Counted from the first letter of the stretch, positions 1 through 13,590 are shown. The stretch is DNA of 64,000 nucleotides from Echiichthys vipera (GCA_963691815.1 OY829657.1:11729051-11793050), one strand, 5' to 3'. Numbers and translations: made by a program. Notes: a model not told the origin generated them from the sequence alone.

Positions 1-3000
1 AGCCCTCAGAAGGCAGGGGGTCACACTCCTCTCTGAAGAGAGAGGAGGAGAGGAGGATAGAAGTGAGGCTACACCAAAGAGGAGACATGCACGAGAAGAC
101 AAGGAACAAAGAGACAGGAACTAGGCTAGACATGTAAAAAAAACCACACACACAACAACACAAACACACACACTTACAGGCTACTCTTGTTAATCTTATA
201 AAACTTGAGTCTGGCCAGACACATCCGGCACACATATTTGGAGGTTTCCATGTCGTCCTACACAAAAAAGAAGAGGAAAAATAATTTGATGGTGAGACAA
301 TGAGAACAGTGGGGGTGTTTGCATAGTTATCTTGAAGCAAAATCATTCATGTGTATGCCCTCAAATACTTCTACATTGAGTTTCGGCTAATGGTATGTAA
401 TTTTATGACTCACACATGCGTAACCTACCCAAACAACCCCAGTTACAGCCACAACCACACACAAACATAGGTGCAGTGTTCAGTCTAGCGGATGGTAAGC
501 TTCATGACGACAGCAGTTTTCTAATTTTGCTAAATCCAATAAGGCTGAAATGTTCCTGGGGATGGGTAGAGAAGAGAAGGTGCAACGGCAGCAGAGACTT
601 ACGGTCTGGAACTGGACACTCTCCTCTCTGTTGGTCAGCTCCAGGACAAAGAAGGACCTGTTGTGACTCATGTTGTTAATTTCATTCCACCTACACCAGA
701 AAGACGAGGGGGAAAAAACACATGATGTCATGGCAGTCAAGAGTCAAGCAGTAAAGAGACTGTGGCACTGCTTTAATAATGCATAATAATAACCATACAC
801 ATGTGGGAGTCAATCAAAAAGTATCTAGCATTCATGGTATGTAGTAGATAAAGTTCAGCTAAGGTTGAACAATGTCCACATACTCACTAGACTGACAGAC
901 AATGCTCCCACAATTCTTATCAGTTCAAATCTACTCATGACTCATTTCCTCTTGGGTCACATTCAGGTTGGTGAAAGCATTAAGAAACACAGTAGGAGCT
1001 CTGAGTTTGCACAGCTCAGAGCTGTGCAAACTCAATATAACTGACTAGACATGGCCGACATAGTTAAACAAACATTTGGCAACTTGTTTCTAGACTTACC
1101 TAAATAAAAGAAGCGGCCTGCCATTTTTATGCTTGACAAAGATGCCATCAAGGCAGGATCCCATGGAAACATCTGTGCCCGTACTGTCCTGTTTAGATAA
1201 AAGGAGAGAATGCAGACATTCAGAACAGTGTTTTTTTTTTAGGTCAATAACAGACAGACAATATGAGTTCAGATTCTATTAAGCCAACGTCATAATTCTT
1301 CGCCGCTCGGACTGTTGGGGATCTCGGGCTGGACCTCATAAACCTACCTTGGCTTGATAGCTTTCCTGGCCATAGCCTTCCATTTTCTCCACCTCCTGCA
1401 TGTACAACATCTCTGCCTCTGGGGCTGACAAACCCCTTAGAAAGACAAAAATGACAACAAAATCAAGATGAAGCAACTGTCAATGTGCATATTTTTTCAA
1501 TTAATGCAAGTCATACATTAAATGAGATTGCTGGAGTGATAAGAAACAGCTATGTTTGTAGTAAACGTTTGTTACAGAGTGGGTAAAAAGGTTCTGGTAT
1601 GAGGCTGGGTTTGTTAGAGCTATTCAGCCTGTGTAAGTGTAAATCACAGGAGAGGGCTTATATATGACCTCAGTGAGATTCTATGTGACTCCAGATGATG
1701 ACACATAATAAAAAGCAGATTAGCTAGACAGATGCAAAAGAACTGTCTGTGCCATATGCAAATCTGTTTGTCTGTTGATCCACACACAGAACAGGCAGGC
1801 TGATGCTGAGAACATCTGCTCACCTGAATGACTGATAATGAAGAGCCACTTTCTGAGTGGCCTCTTCCAGCACTCGCTCATCCTGGATCCAGTCCTGCAA
1901 AGACAGAGACAGGATTGATAAAAAAAATCTGGTGTGAATCACAAATTATTACACAACGGCTGCAACATGTAAAGTGTGCTGAGATAACTTTTGTTATGAT
2001 TTGGCACTATAAATAAAATTTAATTGAATTGAACATGTTTCATTTCACATGGTGAAAAAAAAAACGGCTTACAATAGGGAACAGGGCAAACTTCTGGAGG
2101 AACTCCTGGGAATCATATCGATTGAAGTCCCCAAAGTCAGCTGTGGAGAAAAGACACTAAATGAGTAAATACAGCAAGGCTCACTCTACATGACTACAAC
2201 TACTACTCTACATACACTGTTCTATGATTAATTCTATTACATGTCCCTTTCTGGCAAAATAGACATTCATGAATTGCAGAACGGTGTAATGCCTTTTGGA
2301 AAGCTGCAGTGCATGATGACAAGATGAACTAATTTTAGGAGAGGAGGGGCTCGTTTGTTAAGAAAGGGAATTGCTTCAGCGTCTGCCAACGTAGAGGTCC
2401 AAAACTGTTACCAGCTTCAGGCTGCCTGCTGGCAACATTCACAACTATGTTGAGTATCTCAGGCATCAACACTGCTCAAAAGCTACAACTGCCCTTCACT
2501 CCAAAATATCCTAGCCAGGGGCAGAAAATAGAAATACAACAGCACTAATACAAAGTTTGCATGACAACTTAAGGAGTGACCAAATCTTAAGGGAACTTGC
2601 AATAAGTTTCTTTTTCTTTATATGCACATACTACTGTACTGCTGATTAGTCACTGGAACATGGCTGCAGCAGTAAGTGATCTCAGGATCTCTGCTATGCT
2701 AACGCCCAGGCCAGCAAGTTGCATGGCCTGATATAACTTTGCCAGCAGCGTTTGAGATTCTTCTTGCTGGGCAAAAATTGGAGGACGTGTCAGGGCTAAA
2801 GCTCGTGCCATGGGAGTTCACATTCACACACAAACACAACCCTGACCAATTTCATGGGCTGGTTTAGGTTTAATGGTGCTTGTGAAGTGCTGAACATTAA
2901 AATAATCTTGAAAATGTTCCTATAAACCTGTGGGTAAGTTAAAACAAGGCGAGGTATTAAAAAAAATGATGTGGTTCACAACAAAAAAATATTAAATTAC

Positions 3001-5778
3001 AACCTAAAATACATTTTTTCTAGCTGGGCTTTGAGATGAGACAAAGATCTAGATGCAAAAACTATTTTTCTCCTGCCCTGGCGGAGATTAAAAGTTAGCT
3101 ATTTTAGAATCAATAGGCTTATCAGAGTTGGCTGAAAACCATAACCCTAACAAACTTGCAGAGTTTGTGAAATAAAATGAATGAACTGCCACGAGCCAGG
3201 GAGAATCATAGAAAATAATGTTATCAGTACCGTTTTGACAATTTATGGGGAAGTTTTGCGTTTCAGCAGCAGAAATCGTGATTTATGGTTAATTTCTGTG
3301 TAATTGCGTTCGTAATTACTTTGCCTCTGACTTAAAGCTGTCACTGCAGAAATATTTATGTCAAGAAACACCATGCTTGTCAAACTGAAATGTATGTTGA
3401 ACAGCTAGTACCGTGCATTCATATTACCTTGCACTGCCAGGCTAGCTAAACGAATAGCTTGTTCTAGTGAGCATGAGATCCTGCCCTCCAGAACATCCTT
3501 CTTCAGTTGTAGGTAATACTGATATCTGTGGGGAAAGAGAGGGTTACTTATGAGCAGAGAATAGACAAGCAGCAAACAACCAAATATGACAACTTTGTTC
3601 AGGTTTGCAGAAACAGCTGAAAAGCCATTACAGAGCAAACCTTCTCAAACGCAGCAGTACAAAAATATGACATAGTTATAAAAGTAATACTTGATATTTC
3701 TATGCTTGTATTTGAGTATTAAAAGAGATGGGTGGAGAGAGGTAAGAAGACATCATTATAAACTGGCATCTGGTTTAGAGGATACAACTGTGCACCGAAG
3801 TAGCTTCATCATAGTCTTGACTTTTAGGACACTGTAACCTGGCCAAAGCGTATTTACAGAAACAAAACAAAAAACACTTGGCTGCACCAAACTTTGCTTG
3901 GCACTCATTTCGTAACTAAATGTATAACTTTTTGAATGCTATTCATGAAGATAAATTGCCACAAAGCTAATACGTTTAGGGGCTTTGACAAGAAACCTTG
4001 TGTCACTGATGGTACATCACCTTGTGATCTCCTGTTGCAGTTGGGTGACACTGGGTATGTAAAACACGACTCCAAAGTAAACGGTGGGCTCCAGCCCATA
4101 CTTGTCCAGCTGCTTTTTCAGCGGCTTCTCCAAGTCAATCCATCTCTGCTGGTTCTGCTTGTTGAAGTACCACAGGCTGAAGTATGTTATCTAACAAGCA
4201 AAGAAAGCAAGCACAATAATTACATCTGAACCACGCTGCCATCAAGGAAATTCTAAGTCAACTTGTATATCGTGCACGTTTTACTTCAGATATTATGTGA
4301 CTGCTCTGGATCAATATCAGACTTTGCTTCTGTTTAGTCACTATGTGAACATATCTGCAGGTCTTCTTCTAATCATAACATTCAAAACATGCTTTGACCT
4401 GGAAACTTTAACTTTGCAAACTTCTCTAGATTTACAGGCTGTTTGCACTCCCTGTTCAGTCTTGTGACTGCCTGAACATCTCAGAATGACAGTGGTAAGA
4501 AAAGTAACCCCTATAGGCTTCTTCTTTACCAGAGACAATTTAGCTGAAAGAGATCTATTGTGATTGAACATAGTCTAAACCAAACCTAGAAAATTACTCG
4601 CCACCATACACTTACACTAGATAGCATCAGTTAGCAGCTATGAGAAAACATAATGTTTATATTAGGCTACTCAATAATATAAAAAATAACAATAACAACT
4701 AAGACAGGTCTTGGCATCTTTCTTAAGTTAGTTTGAAGATAAATCGTCTACAGACCAACATACACGAAACTGTGGTCCTAATTACATTTTCAAACACAGA
4801 ACCAATACTGTTAACATATGTAGCGCAATCCCACAATAAGGAATGGCAGAAGTGTGACAGTGAGATTTGGTTGTCTGATCAGTGAAAACACATTAATACT
4901 ACAACATCTAATTCCTAAATCCATTTACAGAGGCAGAACCTGCATAACCCTTCTACCAAATATTGATTGAGAACCATGATTGCACATTGGACATCATAAA
5001 CAAACAATATGGTCATTACTCTCTGCATGCAAGAAAATCTCTAAACCATTAACAAATGAAGTATTGCTACATTATGCAGCAAAAATAGGTGCAAGATCCT
5101 GGGCCAGATCGCCTGCGTATCAAGCAGTCACAACTGACGGTTTGAAGTGCGACTGGAAATGACAGCATCTCTTTTAGCTCATGACCTACAGGTTGTTTTC
5201 ACTGTGACCATAGTGACCAAATGCAGACATAAAGCTCAGTATATTATTCAACCTGATTCAGAAGATTCTTTGACCATATTGTTCATGCTGTGAGAGCTGA
5301 CACTGTTTGAAGGATTTTTTTATGCACAATATATTTGCTTATCTGTGTGATGAGTTGGTTTCATACATACATGTAATTATATAGTAATGTATGTAATTGA
5401 CAAATTCCCAAATCATGTCATGAGCAGAGATTATGGGAGATCATATTAAATAAGTACACAATGACGGACTGGTTATCTCAGTTTCTGATGTCCTGTTTAC
5501 TAGTTCGTAATAAGAATGTGACCAAAAGAGAAGCTCTTCCAATAGTATAAAAGTATACAAGAGAGCAACGCTTGTATTGCATGAAAATACATACATACCT
5601 CTCTTAACTCAAGTCTCTGAGCAACTGCCTCCAAACATTCCTGCCCAGTGCTCTCCACTGAAAGTGTAAACTCAACAAACTCTCCATTGAGCAGCTGAAT
5701 CCGAGTGACAAGGCAGCTCTTGCTTGAAACAGTATACCTTCGAGTCCTTTTGAGTTTTAAGCCAAATGGCAAGGGCAT
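1..5778 (-). CDS. ptpn21: Tyrosine-protein phosphatase non-receptor type 21 (PTPD1), N-terminal FERM part, 3' end outside window
   Basis: Coding exons on the minus strand, high to low: 5599-5778, 4021-4190, 3428-3525, 2073-2140, 1824-1894, 1348-1435, 1100-1188, 603-690, 178-257 and probably 1-32 (partial). Each has AG/GT borders and phases that chain without a break. The protein starts MPLPFGLKLKRTRRYTVSSK, which fits PTPN21 rather than its paralogue PTPN14. It continues through recognisable FERM stretches such as TRYQYYLQLKKD-like, APEAEMLYMQEVE and NNMSHNRSFFVLELTN. About 310 residues are present, covering essentially the FERM domain; the linker and C-terminal phosphatase domain lie left of the window. 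The FERM domain is known to target this cytosolic phosphatase to cytoskeleton and membrane, including Src/FAK signalling. The exon at 1-32 is the least certain because only 32 bases are visible. The start codon is the first Met after a good acceptor at 5898. Confidence 0.93.
1002..1034. repeat. Perfect 16-bp inverted repeat with 1-base spacer
   Basis: The arm TGAGTTTGCACAGCTC at 1002-1017 is followed, after a single A, by its exact reverse complement at 1019-1034. It lies in the ptpn21 intron between the exons at 1100-1188 and 603-690. It could be a transposon relic or a template-switch product; no function is evident. Confidence 0.9.
1971..2034 (+). repeat. Dispersed fish repeat, retroelement 3'-tail type, copy 1
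   Basis: The core GATAACTTTTGTTATGATTT, then GGCACTATAAATAAAAT and a degenerate (TTGAA)n tail, is shared with 12808-12876 and, in reverse, 15081-15160. A short conserved 3' end with a simple repeat tail is typical of truncated non-LTR retrotransposons. The family name is not assigned. It lies in the ptpn21 intron between exons 2073-2140 and 1824-1894. Confidence 0.75.
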
Positions 5779-5897
5779 GTTTCACACTTCTTCAAGAGGG
5801 AGGTCTTCACTTAGTGCAGTGAAATGATTCTCCTTGCTGTCCCCTCGACAATTGTGAGAAGGTTGAAAATCATGAGGTTCATCATCAATAGCCAGAT
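5779..5897 (-). other. ptpn21: ptpn21 5' untranslated part of the first coding exon
   Basis: The acceptor CTTCAG ends at 5898 on the minus strand, so the ATG-containing exon of ptpn21 carries about 119 untranslated bases. At least one further non-coding exon must lie upstream, at higher coordinates. A candidate donor reading GTATGT on the minus strand lies near 6895, but I could not fix that exon. Confidence 0.6.
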
Positions 5898-6599
5898 CTG
5901 AAGAGAGACAAGAAACAGCCCAATAGATCACCTCTCCAAAACATGATGTCCAACAGGGTATAGCACAACATTATACTGATGACTAGAGAATATATTACAT
6001 TACTTTAATATCTTTACACCTGACTTGTCACCCTGAAACATCTGGCAAACTTTTAATGCCTTTAAAATTGAATTTCAGAATAATTTAGTCCATCCAAATA
6101 ATTACTAATACATGAATATATAACATACCTTCCAATTATTATTTGTATTATTTTTGTATTAATTTATCATACGCTATAAGCTGCTTTATTTACTACTCTT
6201 TTTTTATTGTGTATTTAAGTATTTTCTCTTCTTAGGTTAACCTATGATATGTCATCATAATGTAAGATTGTAATGTTTGTATGTATTTATTAAGTATGAT
6301 GCCGAACTGTTTTATGAGTGTTTGTGTTACATGATATATGTAACTTGCCAAAAGAAGTTATGAATAAAAAACAACAAACAAGATTCATGTTAAAGTACGT
6401 TAATCCTCTTCTTTTAAATTGCCAGTGTGGCTATCTCGGGTTTGCTAACAAAACGTTATCATTTCTCTAAAGTCAGTTATTTAAGTTAACACTAGATTCA
6501 AAACTGTGGAGGAATTTATAATAGTCTACCCGATCTGTGTTATTAACGTTGTCTATTCAAGTAATTTTCCAAATTTGTGTGTATAGAGTCATCCCCGTC

Positions 6600-7420
6600 C
6601 AGTGAATAGTCTGATCCAAACACTGACAAGAGCGACCTGATTCAATCCGCGGTGACTGTCTAACAACACTGCAAAATCCCTTTCCATCTCAAACATGCAT
6701 CAGTTATACTACAATGTATCTAACTCGACTGACTTAGCGCTACTTATATTCATAGCCATTTGTTCCAAATACTGATATGTTCCTGACTAACCTAGTTACT
6801 TTTCATAAGTAGTTTTAAAACCTCCTTAACTTTAACCGTTAAGTACAACTAGCGTTGATTTAGCTTAAAGGCTAGCGTGCTAACCGGTGCTAAACATACG
6901 TTCCAGCAAATAGACGACACCCATGGGAAGCTGACGTCGCCAGTAAATATTTGGGGGAAAAATGTTAACATTACCGTTAGCCACTAGGTGCAATTCGGGA
7001 GTCCGACTAGTATTCGGTCCTGCGATATTCCGCCATCGAGGTGAAACTAACTCTTCGTTTTTAGATGTGTATCTGCATTAGAGGCTGCCCACTAACGTTA
7101 GTCTGTAGTTTGTGGATCAAAACTACCGTAGCACCCCATGCCTCTTGGCCCAACAGTTCACTCAAGTTCCAAGCGTGTTTCGCTTCCTGGGATTGGAAGA
7201 GCAACAAGCGGATTCCGTCTACATCCGCGGATCTATAGTGCTAATTAAATGTGCTTCAGGAATTGATAAATCACCATATTACACCGCAATACAGGGCGAC
7301 GTCTGAATAAACGCACAAAATCATATGATTTACCCCTATTTTTGGGGGCAGACGCTTAAAAAATGCATTGTAGTCCCACCGTGGCGGAGGAATACACGGA
7401 GGTTTTCAGAGCCATGACAT
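6600..7420 (-). promoter_or_regulatory. ptpn21: Probable ptpn21 first exon and promoter region (approximate)
   Basis: This stretch is richer in CpG than the flanking DNA (motifs such as CCGTCC, GACGTCGCC, CCGCGG). It lies between the upstream acceptor of the ptpn21 coding exon and the 3' end of spata7, where the ptpn21 transcription start must fall. No TATA box is convincing. The region is placed by position and composition only; no first exon was resolved. Confidence 0.3.
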
Positions 7421-7422
7421 CA

Positions 7423-8360
7423 GACAGCTGGAATGCCGAGCGATGAAAATGCCAGAAATGAGACAGCTGCCTGGAACTGCTGGCCGCTGACCTGTCTATT
7501 TACTTTTTACATCGACTGACAGCTGTAATCGCAAACACACACTATTGCGCAATGATTAAAGAGTTTCCCTCTGTAATTGTTACAAAAAGTCACAATCCTA
7601 AAATGTGGTATGATGGTCATACTGTGTTGTTGCGGGTTGCAGGTTGAATAAATACCCATTTGTAATAAAGTCTTTATAATCAGATGCCAGTAAACAAGAA
7701 TACGAAGAATATAACATTTATTGCAATTGTAAAGACACTTTTGGTGACACTCAAATCCTAGTAGCTACATCTCAGAGGCATATGTCAAGTCAAACACACT
7801 GAAAAATATAGGCTATTCTATATGTTTCTTTACAACAAACGTGTTTTTTCTAAAACTCTGAAAGCTGCAGCTGCATCATACTCAAGACTGACTGGGCATG
7901 CTCTCCGAAATCCACTCAAACTAAAGGATACCACAAATTCCACACATCTGACATCAGTGTAGTACTATGGACTATCTTAACTATTTGCTAATCATACTAG
8001 TTTAAAATGTGGCAATCATTTAGAAAATGTTAAGAGCATTACTCTAGAAGTCAACTGGAGCTCAACCACTCACACTTAACAATATCCCAAAATGGGTCTC
8101 TGGTGTAAGCTACTTGCAAAACCCTGTCTACTTATGTGAAATGAAATGTCATTGTGCTTCTTTAAAAAGCTACAAAAGCAGAAGAGAACTACAACACCAT
8201 ATTGGTGGGGCTTTCAAAAACGTGTAAAACACAACTGGTGTTGAATCACATTTACAAAATTATACTTTCAGATATTTCAAATGTTACATTTCTCTCTGGA
8301 AAAACGCTTACTTGGTAACAAAAACAGTATAGGACATTCAGACCCTGAATACAGCAAATC
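7423..8360 (-). other. spata7: spata7 3' untranslated region plus intergenic spacer
   Basis: No coding exon is visible here. The spata7 stop codon is at 8361-8363 and a consensus poly(A) signal reads on the minus strand at 7717-7722. The stretch from about 7700 to 8360 is therefore best read as its 3' UTR of about 640 bases, with the remainder separating it from the ptpn21 promoter. Confidence 0.5.
7717..7722 (-). terminator. spata7: Candidate poly(A) signal of spata7 (AATAAA)
   Basis: AATAAA on the minus strand, about 640 bases past the spata7 stop codon. Assigned by position only. Confidence 0.45.
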
Positions 8361-11300
8361 TCAGAACTCATCATCACTGACAGAGGCAACTCTATTTGTT
8401 TTCTGCTCAGTGGCAGCCTCTGCATTGTTGTCGTGTGTGGAGACGTGAAGCAAGTCTGACAAACCTCTGCCCAGATCCTCCAGCTCTCTAGATTGCCCAT
8501 CATTACTGACTTCAGCTTGGTCTCGATGAAACCCTTCCTCACTGGTTGTAGTGGTGTATTCATCGTTTTCATTGCTGACTTCTTTGTTAGTCTCAGTTGG
8601 GTCAATTTGATTTTGCTGGTCCTCTTCACTGTTTCCTGTATTATTGGGAACAGGCTCACTGCTCCAAGGAGAGCTAATGCCCTTTTCCTGATTATCATCT
8701 TCTCGGTCCTTTTCATTGGTTTTACTTGGCGACGCAGCAGCCGTTTCTGGAAAGCATAAGGGTGTAGACACAGATGGGAGATCTGCATAATCTGCCGTAT
8801 CGTCGTACTTAATTAGTGACGCATAAGGGAACAGGTCTTTTTTGGTCTTCACTTCATTCCCCCCTGATTCCAGATGTGGTAGTATTGAATCAAGCAGATC
8901 ATTTGTTTCGTGCTGAGTACTGGAGGTGGATGTGTTGATTGGCTCTTCAAAATCTTTACGTAGTATGTCCAGAAGGTGGCGCATTTTACCCTAAAACCAA
9001 ACGGTGCAATCAGATGCATGAGAAGGAGTCCTTTGTGACAACATTTTTCCCCACCAAATATTTATTTAAAGTTGTTACTCTAACTCTTCAACAAGGCTTG
9101 CTTAACCTAGTTGGTACTCTGTATGAAGTTATATAGACTCACCACGTCAAGCTGATGTCGATTCATGTTGATATGGCGCTTTATCACCTGGTCTAGGAGC
9201 CTTGCAGAAGACACAGACAGCGATTCAGGAGGTAGTACCAGACACTAGCCACTGTTTAACAATATACTCAATTATGAGACAGATGCTATTAAGACAATGT
9301 TATCCAGGCTGCACATGTGCTGTAAATATAAGTAATCTATAAAGCAAACCTGTCAGAGATGTGCCCCCTGGACAATATATCCTCTGTTACAGCAGAAATG
9401 AACTCGAGGTACATTAATTCTTCTTCCCTGTTTGCACAACGCATGAGAATTATTCACTTCAGAGAGACATTATTTTAGATTCACACTCACAAATCCCTAA
9501 ACATATGGCAATAGTTTTGTACCATACACATGTAAATTAAAAGCTTTATAAGGATTAGACATTATCGAAGACAACTTACTCTGCAGATATACTCCTCATA
9601 ATGGGAGATTTCCCACCGTCTGGTGAGACCCTAAAAGATTAGACTTGAATTATTTTGAAGTTAACACGGAAAATACACATGGTTTAACATTCTCCCCAAC
9701 ATGCAACATAGAAGTCCCACTTCATGATCTTACCTGGATGATGAGTCAAACAAATCATGGTCTCTGCTCTTGTTTGCTTGACTATGTTGTCTAGATGCTG
9801 AGAAATATGTACCATTGAACTCATCTTCAGACCACTCATGCTCTGGATTAAATCCCTGTAAAACAAAAAGCATGGTAAATGAGAGGGTATATTGAAGATT
9901 GTCAAGGCTGTCTTGTGATCAAATGTTTAACGTGGCTGTAAACACGTCAGTTCTTTATGGTTTAAACTTGGGACGATTAACCATGAAAGGATTACTGACA
10001 TTGAGCAACAAATAATTGCTGCAGTGCGAGCACCAAGACAGGATCTCACATCACCAATGATGTGAGAAAGTACATATGAAAATGAATCAACCACACATCA
10101 TAAACAAAAAGGTAAGTCAATAAATGGATTCATTAATAGGAAAAGTGTGGACACTGTATCATGATTGTTACATTAGAAAATACGCCGTCTCTAAATAATA
10201 AAATGAAATCTCATAATTACCTGAGATGGCTCGAAAAATTCCTGTGTTTTTTCCATGGTTTTTGTGCTGCATAAAAAAAAGGACAGACTTCAAGTTTGTT
10301 TTTGAACACATTAGAACACAAGTTAAGAGGTTTGATGTAAAGACATCAATTACTGTGGTTTGAGACTCACTGAGGTGTTTGTTGAGTACCTGCCATGATA
10401 TGTCTCCTGTCGCATCAGTCTTGAGTTGGTGCAATCCTGAGTAGGTTTCCTCTGCGGTGGTGCTCTGTAGTACCGATACTGTGACAGGTATGAACTCTTT
10501 TCTGATTTCAGGGTCTTAGGGGTGAAAGGTTTGTCTCGGGTAAAGTGCTGTGAATGTTTTTGGAGCAAGTCTCCGCTGTACGTCTTCTGAACGGGGTCCT
10601 GGAAAGTCTTGTAGCAACTCTGATCTCCAAAAGCTCCCAGTGAACACGTCGACTGCTTTCTGCGTGAAGTGGCCTCCGGGCTACGGTACTTTATTTCTGA
10701 TGCTGGGCGAATGTGATGAGAATGGTACTGAGAACCGACTTTATACGTTGGATAAACTATCTCCTTGGCATGGAAGGAGGAGCTGAACCTTGGGCTGGAG
10801 ACCGTGGAACTGCTTGAGGAGAGGTAGGGTCTGTCATCATACTGCACCGATAATCGACTCTGAAAAGCAATCATGTACTGAATCAGATAGCGTAAATACT
10901 GAAACATTTGAATGACAAATCATGTAGGCTTTGCATTGAAGCTTTCTACATCAAATGAAGCAATGAGAAACACATGAGTGACTCTGCTTTGATTTCTTAC
11001 CTGGGCTGAGGAGCAGTAGGCTCTGCTATTACTTTGTGAGAGAGAGTGGGCTGAATGAGGACGACCCTCTTTTCTCAAGCGCTCCTGTCTGATCTGATCG
11101 TTGTCTGTAAACAGGCGATGAAAAATAAAAAGACAAATGAAATAGTCGATAATAAGGCTCACTGCATTTGACAGAGCATTTGGATTTGCAAGGTTATGTG
11201 AAGAGGTATTACTTTTAACATTAATGATGATGAGGAGGAGTTGCATCATGTACTCAAATGTAATGAGTGACTGAATTGCATTATTGCTTATTGAGGCTTC

Positions 11301-13590
11301 TGTCAGTGTAGCAACTGTCCTCTGCCTGTACCATGAGCACTGAACGATGGTGTAAAGTGGCGAGTTAAAAGAGAAAACATCTTTGAAACTTATAACCACT
11401 GAACCAATACCTGACTGTTAGTAAAATAGATCTGTGATCTCAATGGGAAAAAATAGTGGTTTATTTAGAGAGAAGTCAAACAAATGATCATGCTATAAAA
11501 AGACAGTGGGTGTGCTTAATTGAGAAATATATGTAACCTATAGAAAATTAGCCCAGATATCTAAGGTGAGTAATTTCATATCTCGATAACTACATATATC
11601 ACGATATAGCATGTTCTCTAATAATTCAATAAATGAATAGTATATGAAATAACCACAAGGTAGAGCCTATTTTTGTATACTCCCGTGTGAACTTAAAACC
11701 TAATAAATGTTAAATACTGAGTATTTCATTAGGAACTTTCGTGTAAAATATAAACCTTGATATTTTAAATCCGATTTTCTGAAAAATTTGAGTTAGTATG
11801 TGCCTGTTATTATTAATTTAGATGACATAATTGCATATCATGATATCTTGATATACGATTTCATCGAGATAAGATTCCACTAAAAAACGATAAACAATCA
11901 TAACAAACTATCACCAAGCCCTTATTCCAACTGTGAAAAAGCGTTTTAGTTGAATTAAATGGATATTTGACACTTGGGTACTTACACTTTACACTGTGTA
12001 TCATGCTTTTGGGTACTGAGGCATCAATGGCAGCTGCAGTACAAGGCAAAGGTGTACGATCACAACAGGTTATTAACATAATTATTAAGCAACATGGATA
12101 CATGGTTTAAACACATAAGAGTGTCAGTGTAAGGATGATAATGTTTTTGTACTATGTAGCTCACCTTTAGCTGAGTAAACCTTTTTGTAATGAGAGACCA
12201 TGTGGTCTTTAACGATGGACTGTGTCAACTTGCTGGAGGAGCGAGGGCAAAAAGCTAAAAACACAAGACAAAGAGCAACATACAGTGCACTGTAACATGA
12301 AGTTCTCATCTCACAAAAGGTCAATACTCAAATGACTTATTTCTCATTATTTGAACATATCAATACTTACGGCTACTTTTTAAAGTCTGTCCTCTCACAC
12401 CAGGGCTGCACGCTCCAGAAGATACACTCCCTAAGATGAACATAGATGGATATGGAAATATTGACCCCCTCAGTCAACTAATAGCTTGATTGACTGACAA
12501 ATTATGAATGTACAGCTTTAATAAATGCTTAAATATCTGAGCCATTTATCAACCAAGCATTTCATTTAGAATTTTTGGATTAAATTAAAGAAATGTGAAG
12601 GAAATTATAATATATATATTTGATAGGAAACAGAGAAATAAATGATAAACTTTTGTACCTGTTTTACATGTTAAGTAAAAAATATTTTTGCTTGAGTTTG
12701 AGGAAATAAAATTCTAAAAAATTAAAAAAATAAATTAATAAATGTATGGCAGAGGAAGCTGTTAGGTATCTAACACTGAACTAGAGTGTGGTCTTCACTT
12801 AGTTTTTTAAAGTGTCCTGAGATAACTTTTGTTATGATTTGGCACTATAAATAAAATTGAATTGAATTGAATTGAACTATGGAGGGTGGGGGGTAAATAA
12901 GTGTATGCTTCTTCACACTCCTTTTTGGACATGTCAAAAGAGATTAATATATAAATATAATATTTGTTATTCAAGTATCTTTATTAATTTAGTTGTAAAA
13001 TATAATTTTCTGTATGACATTTTCTGTTTTCTTTCTTGTATGTTTGAAATAAAATTGAAATCGCTCAATCAATGCATACAACTTCTCAAAAGTGTCAAAA
13101 AATGACTTGTTACTTTAAAAAATACTTTTTTATATCTTTGTAAAATTGAAAACCTTTTGGGTTTTTGAATTTTGGTCAGATTTATTATACTATAGATAGA
13201 TAGATATTATAATATAATGTTTTAATCTGCAAAAAAACCCCGCTATTGGCCGATTTTACTTTGATTTTAGTTTGTTCATACATTTGTTTATTTCGGTCGT
13301 TAACTACCTAACAACGTTAGTTCGTGTTTACAGTAATAAATGGTCATATCTTAAAAACCAATACCTTTGTGAACACAGTAACATCAAACGTACGACACAG
13401 CAACATGTCGTCCTCATCTCAAAGTAGCAAAATAAAGTAACCTACTGTTATCTAGCGTTAACGTTAACTGAAGCATCGTGTCCCAAGCTACTTAACTACG
13501 TCCCAGTTTTACGTTATGGATTTGCTGCTGATTAACAAGCCAACAGCTAGCTAATGCTAATAGTATTTACACACCTATTCTCGAGTCCAT
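8361..13590 (-). CDS. spata7: Spermatogenesis-associated protein 7, complete, 12 exons
   Basis: Exons, 5' to 3' on the minus strand: 13575-13590, 12371-12430, 12165-12254, 11986-12033, 11001-11104, 10390-10859, 10221-10266, 9734-9855, 9580-9630, 9350-9427, 9143-9200, 8361-8990. All borders are AG/GT, phases match throughout, and the joined frame gives 590 residues, close to human SPATA7 (about 600). Diagnostic matches include MDSRIG at the start, IVKDHMVSHYKKVYSAK in exon 3, PFTPKTLKSEKSSYLSQYRY in exon 6 and EEELMYLEFIS in exon 10. The C-terminus is acidic and of low complexity (many E, N, T). SPATA7 is a connecting-cilium protein of photoreceptors that works with RPGRIP1; human mutations cause Leber congenital amaurosis. 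The exon 6 donor (GTACTC at 10389) is weak but is the only one that keeps frame. Confidence 0.94.
12808..12876 (+). repeat. Dispersed fish repeat, retroelement 3'-tail type, copy 2
   Basis: Nearly identical core to the copy at 1971-2034, ending in a clear (ATTGA)n tail. It lies in spata7 intron 1. Confidence 0.75.

Noticed and set aside
8493..8759. Plus-strand hydrophobic open frame opposite the last spata7 exon
   Set aside because: Antisense of an acidic Glu/Asn/Thr-rich coding exon, which reads as hydrophobic codons; no independent support.
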